Positions 26,897 through 36,814 of a DNA stretch of 64,000 nucleotides are shown piece after piece. Where the stretch lies: assembly GCF_900604355.1 (NCBI RefSeq), contig NZ_UWOE01000001.1:1488001-1552000 (forward strand). Reading direction: 5' to 3'. The stretch comes from Luxibacter massiliensis. Lineage in GTDB: Bacteria; Bacillota; Clostridia; Lachnospirales; Lachnospiraceae. Position 1 is the stretch's first letter. Each line of letters starts with the position of its first letter. The position numbers and the translations under genes were made by a program. Under the pieces are notes generated by a model. The model was not told the DNA's origin and ran no database searches. It saw nothing but the letters and a program-made list of their open reading frames with translations.

Positions 26897-27061
26897 CTCT
26901 TTTGGATCAAGAGGATGTTACAGGAGACTTATTATAAAGGCAATTACTGGCACTTTATGACAGCAAAAGGAATGGATTAGGCTTTCTTGGACAGGCCAGA
27001 GTCCATCTGCCTGTAAGGGCCTGAATTGCGGAAAGCCTTTGGGCATACATATCCAGTAATT
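26897..27061 (+). ncRNA. Candidate structured leader RNA upstream of pckA
   Basis: The pckA 5' leader holds nested long-range complementarity. P1: AATTACTGG (26942-26950) with CCAGTAATT (27053-27061), 9 perfect pairs. P2 inside it: AGGCTTTC (26979-26986) with GAAAGCCT (27031-27038), 8 perfect pairs. An inner arm can pair in two exclusive ways: CAGGCC (26992-26997) with GGCCTG (27018-27023), or ACAGGC (26991-26996) with GCCTGT (27009-27014). A small hairpin (CTCTT/AAGAG, 26897-26913) precedes P1. The alternative pairings resemble a switch. No terminator follows, so translation or stability control is more likely. I recognise no known riboswitch class. Confidence 0.5.
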
Positions 27062-27125
27062 AAAAATTGAGGCTGAAATGCCGCAGATTTTTAAAATATA
27101 ATGAAAGAAAGAGGTTAAATGTGTA

Positions 27126-28730
27126 ATGGCAGAAATCAATTTAAAAAAGTATGGCATTAATGGTACAACAGAAATTGTTCACAATCCTTCTTACGAGATG
27201 TTGTTTGAAGAAGAGACAAAACCAGAATTGGAAGGTTTTGAAAAAGGGCAGGAGAGTGAGCTTGGTGCAGTAAATGTAATGACTGGTGTATATACAGGCC
27301 GTTCACCGAAAGACAAATTTATTGTCATGGATGAGAATTCAAAAGACACTGTATGGTGGACCTCTGATGAATATAAGAATGACAACCATCCAGCAACACA
27401 GGAAGCCTGGGATACTGTAAAGGATATTGCTTTAAAAGAGCTTTCTGATAAAAGGCTGTTTGTTGTAGATGCATTCTGTGGTGCAAACAAGGATACACGT
27501 ATGGCTATCCGTTTTATTGTTGAAGTTGCATGGCAGGCACATTTTGTTACAAATATGTTTATTCAGCCTACTGCTGAAGAACTGGAGAATTTTGAGCCTG
27601 ATTTTGTTGTTTATAATGCTTCTAAAGCAAAAGTTGAGAATTACAAGGAGTTGGGATTAAACTCAGAGACCGCTGTTATGTTCAATATTTCAAGCCGCGA
27701 GCAGGTAATTGTCAATACCTGGTACGGCGGAGAGATGAAGAAGGGTATGTTCTCCATGATGAATTATTATCTGCCGTTAAAGGGCATTGCTTCTATGCAC
27801 TGTTCTGCAAACACAGATATGGATGGAGAAAACACAGCAATTTTCTTTGGACTTTCAGGAACAGGCAAGACAACTCTGTCAACAGATCCGAAGCGTCTCC
27901 TGATTGGTGATGATGAGCATGGCTGGGATGACAATGGCGTGTTTAACTTCGAAGGCGGATGCTATGCTAAGGTAATCGATCTTGACAAAGAATCTGAGCC
28001 GGATATCTATAATGCAATCAAGCGTGACGCCCTTTTGGAGAACGTAACTTTAGACGCAGACGGCAAGATAGATTTCACTGATAAGAGTGTAACAGAAAAT
28101 ACACGTGTTTCTTATCCGATTGACCATATTGAAAAGATTGTCCGCCCAGTATCTGCTGCGCCGGCAGCTAAGAACGTTATTTTCTTGTCTGCAGATGCTT
28201 TTGGGGTACTGCCTCCGGTATCTATCCTGACACCAGAGCAGACTCAGTATTATTTCTTATCCGGCTTTACTGCAAAACTTGCCGGGACAGAGAGAGGAAT
28301 CACAGAGCCTACGCCAACATTCTCTGCCTGCTTCGGACAGGCGTTCTTAGAGCTGCATCCTACTAAATATGCAGAAGAACTTGTGAAAAAGATGAAAGAG
28401 AGCGGTGCAAAGGCATATCTTGTAAATACAGGATGGAATGGAACAGGCAAACGTATCTCTATCCGGGACACACGTGGTATTATCGATGCAATTTTAAATG
28501 GGGATATTTTGAAGGCTGACACAAAGACCATCCCATATTTTAATTTTGAAGTTCCTACAGAACTTCCAGGCGTGGATACAAATATCATTGACCCACGCAA
28601 CACATATGCAGATGCCGCAGAGTGGGAGGCTAAAGCTAAAGACCTGGCACAGAGGTTTGTTAAGAACTTTGCAAAATACGAGGGCAATGAGGCTGGAAAG
28701 AGCTTGGTTTCTGCAGGGCCTCAGTTATAA
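27126..28730 (+). CDS. pckA: Phosphoenolpyruvate carboxykinase (ATP)
   Basis: Interconverts oxaloacetate plus ATP with PEP, CO2 and ADP; in gut anaerobes it often runs in the CO2-fixing, ATP-forming direction. The 534-aa protein has the kinase-1 P-loop [11 protein letters not shown] (about residue 240), the metal-binding GDDEHGW, the R-S-P-KDKF substrate loop near residue 60 and ENTRVSYPI with its catalytic Arg. AGAGG lies about 11 nt before the ATG. The long leader and perfect promoter imply dedicated control; a terminator follows directly, so the gene is monocistronic. Confidence 0.97.
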   Translation: MAEINLKKYGINGTTEIVHNPSYEMLFEEETKPELEGFEKGQESELGAVNVMTGVYTGRSPKDKFIVMDENSKDTVWWTSDEYKNDNHPATQEAWDTVKDIALKELSDKRLFVVDAFCGANKDTRMAIRFIVEVAWQAHFVTNMFIQPTAEELENFEPDFVVYNASKAKVENYKELGLNSETAVMFNISSREQVIVNTWYGGEMKKGMFSMMNYYLPLKGIASMHCSANTDMDGENTAIFFGLSGTGKTTLSTDPKRLLIGDDEHGWDDNGVFNFEGGCYAKVIDLDKESEPDIYNAIKRDALLENVTLDADGKIDFTDKSVTENTRVSYPIDHIEKIVRPVSAAPAAKNVIFLSADAFGVLPPVSILTPEQTQYYFLSGFTAKLAGTERGITEPTPTFSACFGQAFLELHPTKYAEELVKKMKESGAKAYLVNTGWNGTGKRISIRDTRGIIDAILNGDILKADTKTIPYFNFEVPTELPGVDTNIIDPRNTYADAAEWEAKAKDLAQRFVKNFAKYEGNEAGKSLVSAGPQL

Positions 28731-28763
28731 TTAGATACAGGAAAAGCATTTTATGCTTTAAGG

Positions 28764-28801
28764 CTGCCGTACAGACGAAACAACAGTGCGGCAGTTTTTT
28801 A
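28764..28801 (+). terminator. Terminator after pckA
   Basis: CTGCCGTAC (28764-28772) pairs with GTGCGGCAG (28786-28794) with one G-T pair, then six T. A smaller AAAGCAT/ATGCTTT hairpin lies just before it. Confidence 0.88.
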
Positions 28802-28840
28802 TTATATAGGAAATTCTGTAGGATTTCCTGTTCAACAAAA

Positions 28841-28966
28841 AAGCACTCCGCGGCGGATTGCACTGTGGCCAAGTGGGATTATGTGGCTTATGAGACCCGC
28901 CGCAGGCTGGGAATACCGCCGTGGCAGGATTTTTTCCCTTTGTATAAAAAGAAGTATGGACTATAG
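28841..28966 (+). pseudogene. Possible 3' fragment of a lost gene
   Basis: One frame in the pckA-trp spacer reads like real protein for about 35 codons up to TAG 28964-28966: a WDYVAYETRRRLGIPPWQ core, then FFPLYKKKYGL. It is balanced and basic-aromatic in composition, unlike random spacer. It has no start codon or ribosome binding site, and the sequence upstream is not convincing. I do not recognise the family. It is probably the C-terminal remnant of a deleted gene. Confidence 0.35.
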
Positions 28967-29003
28967 TCGCTTTATAAAAAATTGTAAAATATAAAAATAA
29001 CTG

Positions 29004-29033
29004 TTGACAATTATCCTTTTGGGTGTATATAAT
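29004..29033 (+). promoter_or_regulatory. Promoter of the trp operon
   Basis: TTGACA (29004-29009), an 18-nt spacer and TATAAT (29028-29033) drive the T-box leader and trpEGDCFBA. Confidence 0.85.
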
Positions 29034-29044
29034 AAACCATAATT

Positions 29045-29342
29045 TAATAAGCTAAACCGTTGAAGCGGAGATAAAAACATATCGTGCATTCCCAGAGAGC
29101 CTGAGGTGGTGAGATTCAGGTAAACGCAGTTTGTTAAATGGACCGCTGAGGGCATGAGGGAAAAGCCGTAAGGCCGAGTATAGCATGACGTATGGGCGTA
29201 CGTCAGTCGCCGGAGATATGATAGTATCTTGCTAAGTGCACAGGGGCATTGAGTGTTTCTGTGAATCAAGGTGGCACCGCGAATTGAGTATTCAATCCGT
29301 CCTTGACATTACATGCAGTATGTAATGTCAAGGACTTTTTTT
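29045..29342 (+). promoter_or_regulatory. T-box riboswitch (tryptophan) controlling the trp operon
   Basis: A complete T-box leader. Stem I features (AGAGAG, then the GGTGGTGAGA loop) begin near 29045. A TGG triplet at 29139-29141, followed by ACC, is in the position of the specifier and would read tRNA-Trp. The conserved T-box AAGGTGGCACCGCG is at 29268-29281, and a terminator follows. TCAAGG (29266-29271) can pair with CCTTGA (29301-29306) to form the antiterminator instead. Uncharged tRNA-Trp should therefore allow transcription of the operon. Specifier position is by pattern; the T-box core is unmistakable. Confidence 0.95.
29299..29342 (+). terminator. T-box attenuator hairpin
   Basis: A 16-bp perfect stem (29299-29314 with 29320-29335) with a 5-nt loop, followed by seven T. 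It is the terminator arm of the trp T-box; its left arm competes with the antiterminator. Confidence 0.95.
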
Positions 29343-29422
29343 GTGTTAGGTACAGGTCTAAGTTCAATTTGGGACGTAACAAAATTGAAAAAGGTTACGT
29401 CCTAAACAGAAAAGGAGGTTTT

Positions 29423-30904
29423 ATGTTTTATCCGGAGTTTCAGAAAATTGAGGAGCTGGCAGAAGGGGGAGGGTACCATACAATCCCGATTGGTACAGAG
29501 ATATTATCGGATATGTATACTCCCATAGGGGTGCTGCAAAAGTTAAAGCAGAGGGGTTCTTACTGTTATTTGCTTGAAAGTGCAAAGGATGCGCAGGGAT
29601 GGGGGCGGTATAGTTTCCTGGGTTTTGATCCTGTAATGGAGGTTTGTTGTAAGGATGGACATTTGATAATCAGGCAGCAGGGGGAAGTGAAGGAATTGAG
29701 AACTGAATGCCCGGGAAATATAATCAGGAATATTATTGGCAAGTACCGGGGGCCTGAGATTGAAGGGTTTCCTCCTTTTACCGGAGGACTGGTAGGGTAT
29801 TTCTCTTATGATTATATAAAATATGTGGAACCATCCCTGGGATTGGAGGCTTTGGATGATGCCTGTTTTATGGATGTGGATTTGATGCTTTTTGAGCAGG
29901 TTATTGTGTTTGACAATCTGCAGCAGAAATTGATTTTAATTGACAATCTCCATGTAACGCCTGATTGGAGGCAGGAATATGGAAATGTATGTGCCAGGCT
30001 GGAGGATTTAAAGCATATGATTGAATCTGATGAGAAAGGGGAGCATATACCGCTGCACCTGAAAAGTAGTTTTTGTCCAAGATTTACAAAGCAAGAATAT
30101 TGTGAGATGGTGAAGAAGGCAAAACAGTATATTTATGACGGAGATATTTTTCAGGTGGTACTTTCTAACAGGCTTGAGGCGAAAATAGATGGAAGTATTT
30201 TGGATGTATACCGGGTACTCAGAGCAACAAATCCGTCCCCCTATATGTTCTATTTCTCAGGGAGAGAAATTGAAATTGCAGGGGCCTCCCCAGAAACCCT
30301 TGTAAAGCTGGAGAAGGGAGTCCTCCACACATTCCCCTTAGCAGGGACTCAGAAGAGAGGCCAAAATCCCGGGGAGGACGAAAGAGTGGAAAAGGAACTC
30401 TTAAAAGATGAGAAAGAGCTGGCAGAGCATAATATGTTGGTAGATTTGGGGAGAAATGACTTGGGGAAAATCAGTAAAATTGGAACTGTGGAATTAGAAA
30501 AATATCAGACTGTGGAAAGATTCTCCCATGTTATGCATATAGGTTCAACGGTGCGCGGCATCATTAGAGAAGATAAAGATTTTATAGACGCAGTAGATGC
30601 GGTACTTCCTGCCGGAACCCTTTCCGGGGCGCCCAAAATACGTGCCTGTGAGATTATTCATGAATTGGAAGGACATAAGAGGGGGATTTATGGAGGGGCC
30701 CTGGGATATATTGATTTTACAGGAAACATGGATATCTGTATTGCTATAAGAATGGCTTATGCAAAAGATGGGAAGGTATATGTTTGTTCTGGGGCAGGGA
30801 TTGTGGCCGACAGTGTGCCTGAGAAAGAATACAGGGAGTGTATCCACAAAGCAGAAGCCGTTGTGAGCGCTGTAAAAAAAGCCGGGGAGGGGATGAAGCC
30901 ATGA
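29423..30904 (+). CDS. trpE: Anthranilate synthase component I
   Basis: Makes anthranilate from chorismate with ammonia supplied by TrpG; first step of tryptophan synthesis. The 493-aa protein has an N-terminal regulatory part with an LLESA motif for tryptophan feedback (about residue 50) and a chorismate-binding C-terminal domain: ASPETLVKLE, PLAGTQKRG, ELLKDEKELAEHNMLVDLGRND and GTLSGAPKIRA. AGGAGG before ATG 29423 sets the start; the longer frame from 29303 lies within the terminator. The stop overlaps trpG. Confidence 0.96.
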   Translation: MFYPEFQKIEELAEGGGYHTIPIGTEILSDMYTPIGVLQKLKQRGSYCYLLESAKDAQGWGRYSFLGFDPVMEVCCKDGHLIIRQQGEVKELRTECPGNIIRNIIGKYRGPEIEGFPPFTGGLVGYFSYDYIKYVEPSLGLEALDDACFMDVDLMLFEQVIVFDNLQQKLILIDNLHVTPDWRQEYGNVCARLEDLKHMIESDEKGEHIPLHLKSSFCPRFTKQEYCEMVKKAKQYIYDGDIFQVVLSNRLEAKIDGSILDVYRVLRATNPSPYMFYFSGREIEIAGASPETLVKLEKGVLHTFPLAGTQKRGQNPGEDERVEKELLKDEKELAEHNMLVDLGRNDLGKISKIGTVELEKYQTVERFSHVMHIGSTVRGIIREDKDFIDAVDAVLPAGTLSGAPKIRACEIIHELEGHKRGIYGGALGYIDFTGNMDICIAIRMAYAKDGKVYVCSGAGIVADSVPEKEYRECIHKAEAVVSAVKKAGEGMKP

Positions 30905-31479
30905 TTTTGCTGATAGATAATTATGACAGTTTTACTTATAACCTGTACCAGATGCTGGGGGCATGTGGTGAAAATCTTCAGGTCGTCAGGAATGATGAAA
31001 AGACAGTTAGACAGATCCGTAACATGGCGCCAGATTATTTAGTTTTGTCCCCTGGACCAGGAAGGCCGGAAAATGCAGGAGTATGCATAGAAGCTATCCA
31101 GTATTTCACAGGAAAGATCCCTGTTCTTGGAGTATGCCTGGGCCATCAGGCCATCTGCCAGGCCTTTGGGGGGAAGATAGTTCACGGAAAGAAGCTTATG
31201 CATGGGAAAGCATCTGCCGTGGTTCAATGTACGGAGAGCAGGTTATTTAAAGGAATGAGCGGAGAGTTCTCCGCCGCCAGGTACCATTCCCTTGTGGCCG
31301 ATATACATGAATTTCCAGAGGAGCTTAGAATAACTGCAAAGAGCCGGGAGGGAGAGATTATGGCGGCAGAACATGCTGCATATCCGGTTTTTGGTATTCA
31401 GTTTCATCCGGAATCTATTTTGACTCCTGATGGAGAGAGGATCCTAAAGAACTTTTTGGAATGCGGCAGACAAAGTTAG
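30901..31479 (+). CDS. trpG: Anthranilate synthase component II (glutamine amidotransferase)
   Basis: A class I glutamine amidotransferase of 192 aa that hydrolyses glutamine and channels ammonia to TrpE. It has LSPGPGRPENAG, nucleophile Cys79 in GVCLGHQA and the His-Glu pair in FHPES near the C-terminus. ATGA overlap with trpE couples translation. A PabA role in folate synthesis is also possible for such subunits, but the operon points to tryptophan. It is not fused to trpD. Confidence 0.95.
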   Translation: MILLIDNYDSFTYNLYQMLGACGENLQVVRNDEKTVRQIRNMAPDYLVLSPGPGRPENAGVCIEAIQYFTGKIPVLGVCLGHQAICQAFGGKIVHGKKLMHGKASAVVQCTESRLFKGMSGEFSAARYHSLVADIHEFPEELRITAKSREGEIMAAEHAAYPVFGIQFHPESILTPDGERILKNFLECGRQS

Positions 31480-31521
31480 AAATAAAAGAGTTTTGGTTTT
31501 AGGGAAAGGAAGGTAAAAACC

Positions 31522-32544
31522 ATGATAAAAGAAGCAATTCTGAAGTTGTCAGAGAGAAAAGATTTGACATTTGATGAGGCATACAGGGTTATGGATGAGA
31601 TTATGGAAGGGCGTGTCAGTGACGTCCAGATGAGCGCTTATCTGACAGCTATGAGCCTGAAGGGAGAGACAATAGAAGAAATTACAGCATCAGCTGCAGG
31701 GATGCGCGCCCACTGTGTAAAACTGCTCCACAATGTGGATGCACTGGAGATTGTAGGCACAGGCGGCGACGGGGCAAACACTTTTAATATTTCTACCACT
31801 GCGGCCCTGGTGGCTGCTGCGGCAGGCGTACCTGTGGCAAAGCATGGGAACCGTGCAGCTTCCAGCAGATGCGGCGCTGCAGATGTGCTGGAAAGCCTGG
31901 GGGTCAATATTCATGTGACTCCAGAGCAAAGTACACGGCTGTTGGAACAAATAGGAATTTGTTTTCTGTTTGCGCAAAATTACCATATTGCAATGAAATA
32001 CGTTGCACCAGTCAGAAAAGAGCTGGGAATCAGGACTATTTTTAATATATTGGGTCCCCTGGCAAATCCGGCAGGGGCGAATATGGAGGTGCTGGGAGTT
32101 TATGAGGAAGCGCTCGTAGAGCCTCTGGCCAGGGTACTGGCTAATTTAGGCGTCAAAAATGCCATGGTTGTGTATGGGCAGGACCGGCTGGATGAAATTT
32201 CTATGAGTGCGCCCACAACTGTGTGCGAGATTAAAAATGGGGATTTTCATTCTTATGAAATCTGCCCGGAGCAATTTGGTTTCGCCCCATGCAAGAGGGA
32301 AGAATTGGAGGGCGGTACCCCTCAGGAAAATGCCGTGATCACCCGGGCCATTTTAAATGGCAGTGAAAAGGGGCCAAAACGTAAGGCGGTTATCCTCAAT
32401 GCAGGCGCTGCTTTGTATGTAGCCGGAAAAGCAGACACTCTGGGAGAGGGGGTTAAACTTGCACAGGAGGTTATTGACAGTGGAAGGGCCATGGAAAAGC
32501 TGGAACAGTTTATTCAATATTCAAATGGAGAAAAAAGAGAATGA
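31522..32544 (+). CDS. trpD: Anthranilate phosphoribosyltransferase
   Basis: Attaches phosphoribosyl pyrophosphate to anthranilate. The 340-aa enzyme shows the PRPP-binding [14 protein letters not shown] motif (about residue 76), [18 protein letters not shown], and the metal-site sequence [10 protein letters not shown]. It begins 42 nt after trpG behind GGAAAGGAAGG and its stop overlaps trpC by ATGA. Confidence 0.97.
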   Translation: MIKEAILKLSERKDLTFDEAYRVMDEIMEGRVSDVQMSAYLTAMSLKGETIEEITASAAGMRAHCVKLLHNVDALEIVGTGGDGANTFNISTTAALVAAAAGVPVAKHGNRAASSRCGAADVLESLGVNIHVTPEQSTRLLEQIGICFLFAQNYHIAMKYVAPVRKELGIRTIFNILGPLANPAGANMEVLGVYEEALVEPLARVLANLGVKNAMVVYGQDRLDEISMSAPTTVCEIKNGDFHSYEICPEQFGFAPCKREELEGGTPQENAVITRAILNGSEKGPKRKAVILNAGAALYVAGKADTLGEGVKLAQEVIDSGRAMEKLEQFIQYSNGEKRE

Positions 32545-33347
32545 TCCTGGAAAACATTGTAAAAAAAACAGAGGAAAGAATCGATGCAAAGAAAAAAATA
32601 CTGCCGGAAGCTGAACTTCGGGAAAAAGCATATAAAATTGCTGAAAGAGAACTAAAGAATACAAATGGACAATTCTGCTTTCCTTTTGAAAAAGCACTGA
32701 AAGCAGAGGGCATTGCCTTTATCTGTGAAGTGAAGAAGGCATCCCCTTCAAAAGGAGTGATTGCAGAAGATTTCCTATACCTGAAAATTGCCTGTGAGTA
32801 TGAAGAGGCCGGGGCCGCTGCAATCTCTGTCTTGACAGAGCCTTTTTATTTCCAGGGACAGGATCATTTCCTGGAGGAAATTGCAGAAAAGGTGAATATT
32901 CCTGTATTAAGGAAAGATTTCACTGTAGATGCATATATGCTCTATGAAGCCAAATGTATGAATGCGTCAGCAGTACTTCTCATCTGCGCCATCCTAAGTG
33001 ACAGCCAGATAGCAGAATACTTGAGAATATCAAGGGAGCTGGGACTTTCCGCCCTGGTAGAGGCACATACAGAGGAGGAGGTAAAAAGAGCGCTTTCATG
33101 CGGCGCCTCCGTGATTGGCGTAAATAACCGTGACTTGAAAACTTTTAAAACAGACATCAGAGTCAGTGAACAACTCAGGCAGTTGGTGCCCCATACGTTG
33201 ACCTATGTGTCAGAAAGTGGAATAACCTTGCCAGAGGATATAGGAAGACTTCAGAGGATTGGCACAGATGCGGTATTGATAGGGGAGACACTGATGAGAT
33301 GTAGAAATAAAAAGAAGATGATGGAGGAACTGAAAGGGGAGGCATAA
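32541..33347 (+). CDS. trpC: Indole-3-glycerol phosphate synthase
   Basis: Closes the indole ring from carboxyphenylamino-deoxyribulose phosphate. The 268-aa TIM barrel has [10 protein letters not shown] (catalytic Lys), VLRKDFTVD (second Lys), [10 protein letters not shown] and the C-terminal VSESGI and LIGETLMR phosphate loop. It overlaps trpD by 4 nt. The stop codon falls inside the left arm of a 40-bp palindrome that separates it from trpF. Confidence 0.96.
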   Translation: MILENIVKKTEERIDAKKKILPEAELREKAYKIAERELKNTNGQFCFPFEKALKAEGIAFICEVKKASPSKGVIAEDFLYLKIACEYEEAGAAAISVLTEPFYFQGQDHFLEEIAEKVNIPVLRKDFTVDAYMLYEAKCMNASAVLLICAILSDSQIAEYLRISRELGLSALVEAHTEEEVKRALSCGASVIGVNNRDLKTFKTDIRVSEQLRQLVPHTLTYVSESGITLPEDIGRLQRIGTDAVLIGETLMRCRNKKKMMEELKGEA

Positions 33348-33385
33348 AGGGGACAGTCCCTTTTGCAAAAGGGACTGTCCCCTTT
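33346..33385. repeat. 40-bp perfect palindrome between trpC and trpF
   Basis: Bases 33346-33365 are the exact reverse complement of 33366-33385, giving a 40-nt palindrome with no loop. The unit is AAAGGGGACAGTCCC(TTTT). Its first two bases belong to the trpC stop. A related element with the same core lies at 57424-57463, so this is a dispersed repeat of the genome. No T-run follows, and trpF would be lost if it terminated fully, so it may act as an RNA-processing or partial-polarity site. Confidence 0.9.
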
Positions 33386-33414
33386 GCCATCCATTTTCAG
33401 AATATTCAGAATAT

Positions 33415-34038
33415 ATGAAGGTTAAAATATGTGGTTTAAGCTGTCTGGCAGATATTGAGGCCGTAAATGCTGTACGCCCGGACTGGATAGGCTTTGTATT
33501 TGCTAAAAAGAGCAGGAGGTATATCAGGCCTGAGCAGGCAGCGCTGCTCAAGGAAAGGCTGAATCAAGCTGTAAAGGCGGCAGGTGTATTTGTGGATGAG
33601 AGGATGGAAACTATTTTGGATCTCGCAGAGCACAGAATGATAGATATAATCCAGCTCCATGGGAATGAGGACGTGGAATTTATGAATAGGCTCAAATATT
33701 ACTGTGATATCCCCGTGGTAAAAGCTATCTCCATGACAGAGGAGGATTTTGAGGAGAAGATTTACCGATGGGAGGGCAGCAGCGTGGATTATCTGCTTTT
33801 GGACAGTGGGGGCGGGGGCACAGGCCGGCAGTTTGATTACAGCAGGATTACAAAAATTGTAAAACCCTTTTTTCTGGCAGGCGGGCTGACACCTGAGAAT
33901 GTGGAGGGGGCAGTGCTTAACGTAAGGCCCTTTGGTGTTGATATAAGCAGCGGGGTGGAAACAGAGGGCAGGAAAGACAGAAATAAAATAGAAGCAGTAG
34001 TAAGGAGGATAAGAAATGCCGAAGGGAAGATTTGGTGA
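33415..34038 (+). CDS. trpF: Phosphoribosylanthranilate isomerase
   Basis: Amadori isomerase of tryptophan synthesis, 207 aa. General base Cys6 is in VKICGL and the general acid Asp in [22 protein letters not shown] and GVDISSGVE form the phosphate loop. The start at 33415 lacks a good ribosome binding site, and a palindromic repeat lies 30 nt upstream, so its translation may be weak. It overlaps trpB by 23 nt. Confidence 0.94.
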   Translation: MKVKICGLSCLADIEAVNAVRPDWIGFVFAKKSRRYIRPEQAALLKERLNQAVKAAGVFVDERMETILDLAEHRMIDIIQLHGNEDVEFMNRLKYYCDIPVVKAISMTEEDFEEKIYRWEGSSVDYLLLDSGGGGTGRQFDYSRITKIVKPFFLAGGLTPENVEGAVLNVRPFGVDISSGVETEGRKDRNKIEAVVRRIRNAEGKIW

Positions 34039-35200
34039 ATTTGGAGGGCAGTATATTTCTGAGACTTTAATGAATGAATTAATAAATCTACAGGAACAGT
34101 ATGAGTATTATAAAAATGAAGCCGGTTTCCAGAAAGAGCTGAGCAGGCTGTATAATGAGTATGCGGGCAGGCCGTCATTATTGTATTATGCCGAGAAAAT
34201 GACCCGCCAGCTTGGAGGGGCGAAAATCTATCTCAAACGTGAAGATCTGAACCATACAGGCTCCCATAAAATCAATAATGTACTGGGCCAGGTGCTGTTG
34301 GCAAAAAAAATGGGAAAAACAAGGGTCATAGCAGAAACTGGTGCCGGCCAGCACGGGGTAGCCACTGCCACGGCGGCTGCATTGCTGGGGATGGAATGTG
34401 AAGTATTTATGGGAAGGGAGGACACCAGGCGCCAGGCGCTGAATGTTTACAGGATGGAGCTGCTGGGGGCAAAGGTACATCCAGTGACAAGTGGGACGCA
34501 GACACTTAAAGATGCTGTAAATGAAACAATGCGGGAATGGACAAAGCGGGTGTCGGACACACACTATGTCCTTGGTTCTGTCATGGGGCCCCATCCATTC
34601 CCCACCATGGTGAGGGATTTCCAGAGTGTGATCAGCCGGGAGGCCAAAAGGCAGATCCTGGAGGTACAGGGAAAACTCCCTTCAGCAGTGCTGGCCTGCA
34701 TAGGCGGGGGCAGTAATGCCATGGGAATGTTTTATCATTTTATCCCAGACAGCCAGGTACGCCTTATAGGCTGTGAGGCGGCAGGCAGGGGGATCCATAC
34801 GAAACAGCATGCGGCCACCATGGCAAAGGGAACCATAGGCGTATTCCACGGCATGAAATCCTATTTCTGCCAGGATGAAAATGGCCAGATCGCACCGGTC
34901 TATTCTATTTCTGCGGGACTGGATTATCCGGGGGTAGGGCCGGAGCACGCATTTCTCAGGGACTGCGGGCGTGCAGAGTATGTGCCAGTCACTGATGATG
35001 AGGCGGTGGAGGCTTTCGAATATCTGGCAGCCACTGAAGGGATTATCTGTGCCATAGAAAGCGCACATGCAGTTGCCCATGCAAGAAAGATCGCACCCCG
35101 CATGGACAGAGACGAGAGCATTATCATCTGCCTGTCAGGGCGTGGGGACAAGGATGCGGCAGCCATTGCAAAATACAAGGGGGTAAATATCGATGAGTAA
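34016..35200 (+). CDS. trpB: Tryptophan synthase beta chain
   Basis: PLP enzyme joining indole and serine to tryptophan; 394 aa. The PLP lysine is K85 in [18 protein letters not shown] carries the catalytic Glu; the GGGSNAMG phosphate-binding loop and C-terminal SGRGDKD are intact. This is the TrpB1 type that pairs with TrpA. GTAAGGAGG lies within trpF just before the ATG. It overlaps trpA by 8 nt. Confidence 0.97.
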   Translation: MPKGRFGEFGGQYISETLMNELINLQEQYEYYKNEAGFQKELSRLYNEYAGRPSLLYYAEKMTRQLGGAKIYLKREDLNHTGSHKINNVLGQVLLAKKMGKTRVIAETGAGQHGVATATAAALLGMECEVFMGREDTRRQALNVYRMELLGAKVHPVTSGTQTLKDAVNETMREWTKRVSDTHYVLGSVMGPHPFPTMVRDFQSVISREAKRQILEVQGKLPSAVLACIGGGSNAMGMFYHFIPDSQVRLIGCEAAGRGIHTKQHAATMAKGTIGVFHGMKSYFCQDENGQIAPVYSISAGLDYPGVGPEHAFLRDCGRAEYVPVTDDEAVEAFEYLAATEGIICAIESAHAVAHARKIAPRMDRDESIIICLSGRGDKDAAAIAKYKGVNIDE

Positions 35201-35987
35201 AATAGAAAAAGCATTTGAGAATGGAAAAGCATTTATTCCATTTCTGACAGCAGGTGACCCCTGCGCCGAAAAGACAGTCCAGTATATATTGGCGCTGGAA
35301 ACAGCAGGGGCGGATCTTGTTGAAATCGGAATCCCTTTTTCAGATCCTCCTGCAGAAGGGCCCATGATCCAAAAAGCCAATATCCGCGCTCTCCAGTCAG
35401 GGATTACAACAGAGGGCGTATTTAAGATTGTTCAGGCAGTGCGCCAAAAAAGCCAGATACCTCTTGTATTCCTGACCTATTTAAATCCTGTATTCCAATA
35501 TGGATATGAAAAATTTTTTGCAAGATGTGAATCCATGGGGGTGGACGGCATTATAATACCAGACCTGCCCTATGAAGAAAAAGGCGAACTTGCAGAGGAG
35601 GCCCGCAGGCACGCTGTGGATATTATATCCATGGTGGCGCCCACATCAAAACAGAGAATCCAGATGATTGCCAGGGAGGCAGAAGGATTCCTCTATATAG
35701 TTTCCTCTATGGGGGTAACTGGCATACGGGGCAGTATTGAAACAGATATTGCCTCTATGGTGGCATCTGTCAGGGAAGTGACGGATATTCCCACAGCGGT
35801 AGGATTTGGAATCAGCACGCCTGAACAGGCAAAGGCCATGGCAGCAGTCTCAGATGGAGCCATTGTAGGCAGCGCAGTTGTCAGGCTGATACAAGAATAT
35901 GGGGAGCAGGCAGAGGCTTACCTGGAAGAATATGTAAGATCTATGAAGGAGGCCGTCAATATGGCTGACAGTGCCCATAGCATATAG
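35193..35987 (+). CDS. trpA: Tryptophan synthase alpha chain
   Basis: Cleaves indole-3-glycerol phosphate and passes indole to TrpB. The 264-aa TIM barrel has the catalytic Glu44 in [10 protein letters not shown], and GVTG and GFGIS phosphate loops. The second catalytic acid, Asp60 in the enteric enzyme, is Glu55 here (PAEGP instead of ADGP). Such a Glu variant may be normal in this lineage, but it is worth noting. It ends the operon, and a hairpin follows at 36030. Confidence 0.95.
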   Translation: MSKIEKAFENGKAFIPFLTAGDPCAEKTVQYILALETAGADLVEIGIPFSDPPAEGPMIQKANIRALQSGITTEGVFKIVQAVRQKSQIPLVFLTYLNPVFQYGYEKFFARCESMGVDGIIIPDLPYEEKGELAEEARRHAVDIISMVAPTSKQRIQMIAREAEGFLYIVSSMGVTGIRGSIETDIASMVASVREVTDIPTAVGFGISTPEQAKAMAAVSDGAIVGSAVVRLIQEYGEQAEAYLEEYVRSMKEAVNMADSAHSI

Positions 35988-36029
35988 GCTTCCTGGGAGG
36001 ATATAAGTATAAGAAAATCCTGGAGTGAT

Positions 36030-36068
36030 CCTGCATTCTCCAGGGGCCGGGGGAATGCAGGGTTCTTC
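36030..36068 (+). terminator. Terminator of the trp operon
   Basis: CCTGCATTCTCC (36030-36041) pairs with 36050-36061 over 12 bp with one G-T pair and a loop of about 8 nt. The T tract (TTCTTCT) is interrupted. It lies 43 nt after trpA. Confidence 0.65.
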
Positions 36069-36193
36069 TGGGGAGTGGCCTCCTTAGGAAAGAGATACCT
36101 ATGCCACACTGCCCATGGACTGGAATGCAGCAGTTAGGGGATATGTGGCCAAAGGCATCTGCCCCAGGCAGAAAATGTGCTTGGTACTTTTTC

Positions 36194-36814
36194 TTACAGG
36201 AAACGTGCCTGCAGGTCAAAGATATGGTCAATGGAATCTTTCGCCTGGGGAACCTCGCCAAAGCCATATTTTGCAAAGATAAAGGGGATACCGGCTTCCT
36301 GGCAGGCCAGAAAGTCACCCTGGGTATCGCCTACATATACCACATCCTTAAGCTGGTTGCGCTCCATAAGCATACGGATGGACTGTCCCTTTGAGACAAG
36401 GGTTTCCCCGAAACAGAGATGGTCCTTTACAATATCCCCAAGACCTGAGACTTTCAGGAATACCTCAATATAGCCGCACTGGCAGTTGCTGACTATAAAG
36501 ACAGGCATTTTTCCTGCAAGTGCCCGCAGGGTGTCCTCTGTCCCTTCATAGACTGTTCCCGGTTCTGTCTCCAATAGTTTGTTTTCATGGGCGAAGCACA
36601 GCGCGCCCAGCCTGTCCTGCTCCTCCTTTGGCAGGGTAGGAAAAACGGTATTGTAAATCTCATCCATTGTTTTTCCAAAGAGATTTTTAAGGATGCCGCC
36701 GTCCAGCCTGATATCTAAATCAGAATTCCCGGCAATTACCTGGTTCCAGGATTTTGCCACAGTGTCTGTAGAATCCCAGAGAGTCCCGTCTACATCAAAA
36801 ATAATTCCATCCAT
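36194..36814 (-). CDS. HAD-superfamily phosphatase
   Basis: A 206-aa HAD subfamily IA protein on the opposite strand to trp. Motif I FDVDGTLWDS (Asp8), motif II IVSNC (about 107), motif III Lys in SKGQS and motif IV GDTQGDFLACQEAG are all present. An alpha-helical cap lies between residues 15 and 80. The Trp after motif I (TLWDS) is typical of a Lachnospiraceae/Bacteroides group of unknown substrate. It converges with trpA. Confidence 0.87.
   Translation of the reverse strand: MDGIIFDVDGTLWDSTDTVAKSWNQVIAGNSDLDIRLDGGILKNLFGKTMDEIYNTVFPTLPKEEQDRLGALCFAHENKLLETEPGTVYEGTEDTLRALAGKMPVFIVSNCQCGYIEVFLKVSGLGDIVKDHLCFGETLVSKGQSIRMLMERNQLKDVVYVGDTQGDFLACQEAGIPFIFAKYGFGEVPQAKDSIDHIFDLQARFL

Noticed and set aside
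33346..33385. Interpretation of the 40-bp palindrome as the end of the trp operon
   Set aside because: trpF, trpB and trpA follow with overlaps and no new promoter; there is no T tract beyond TTT.
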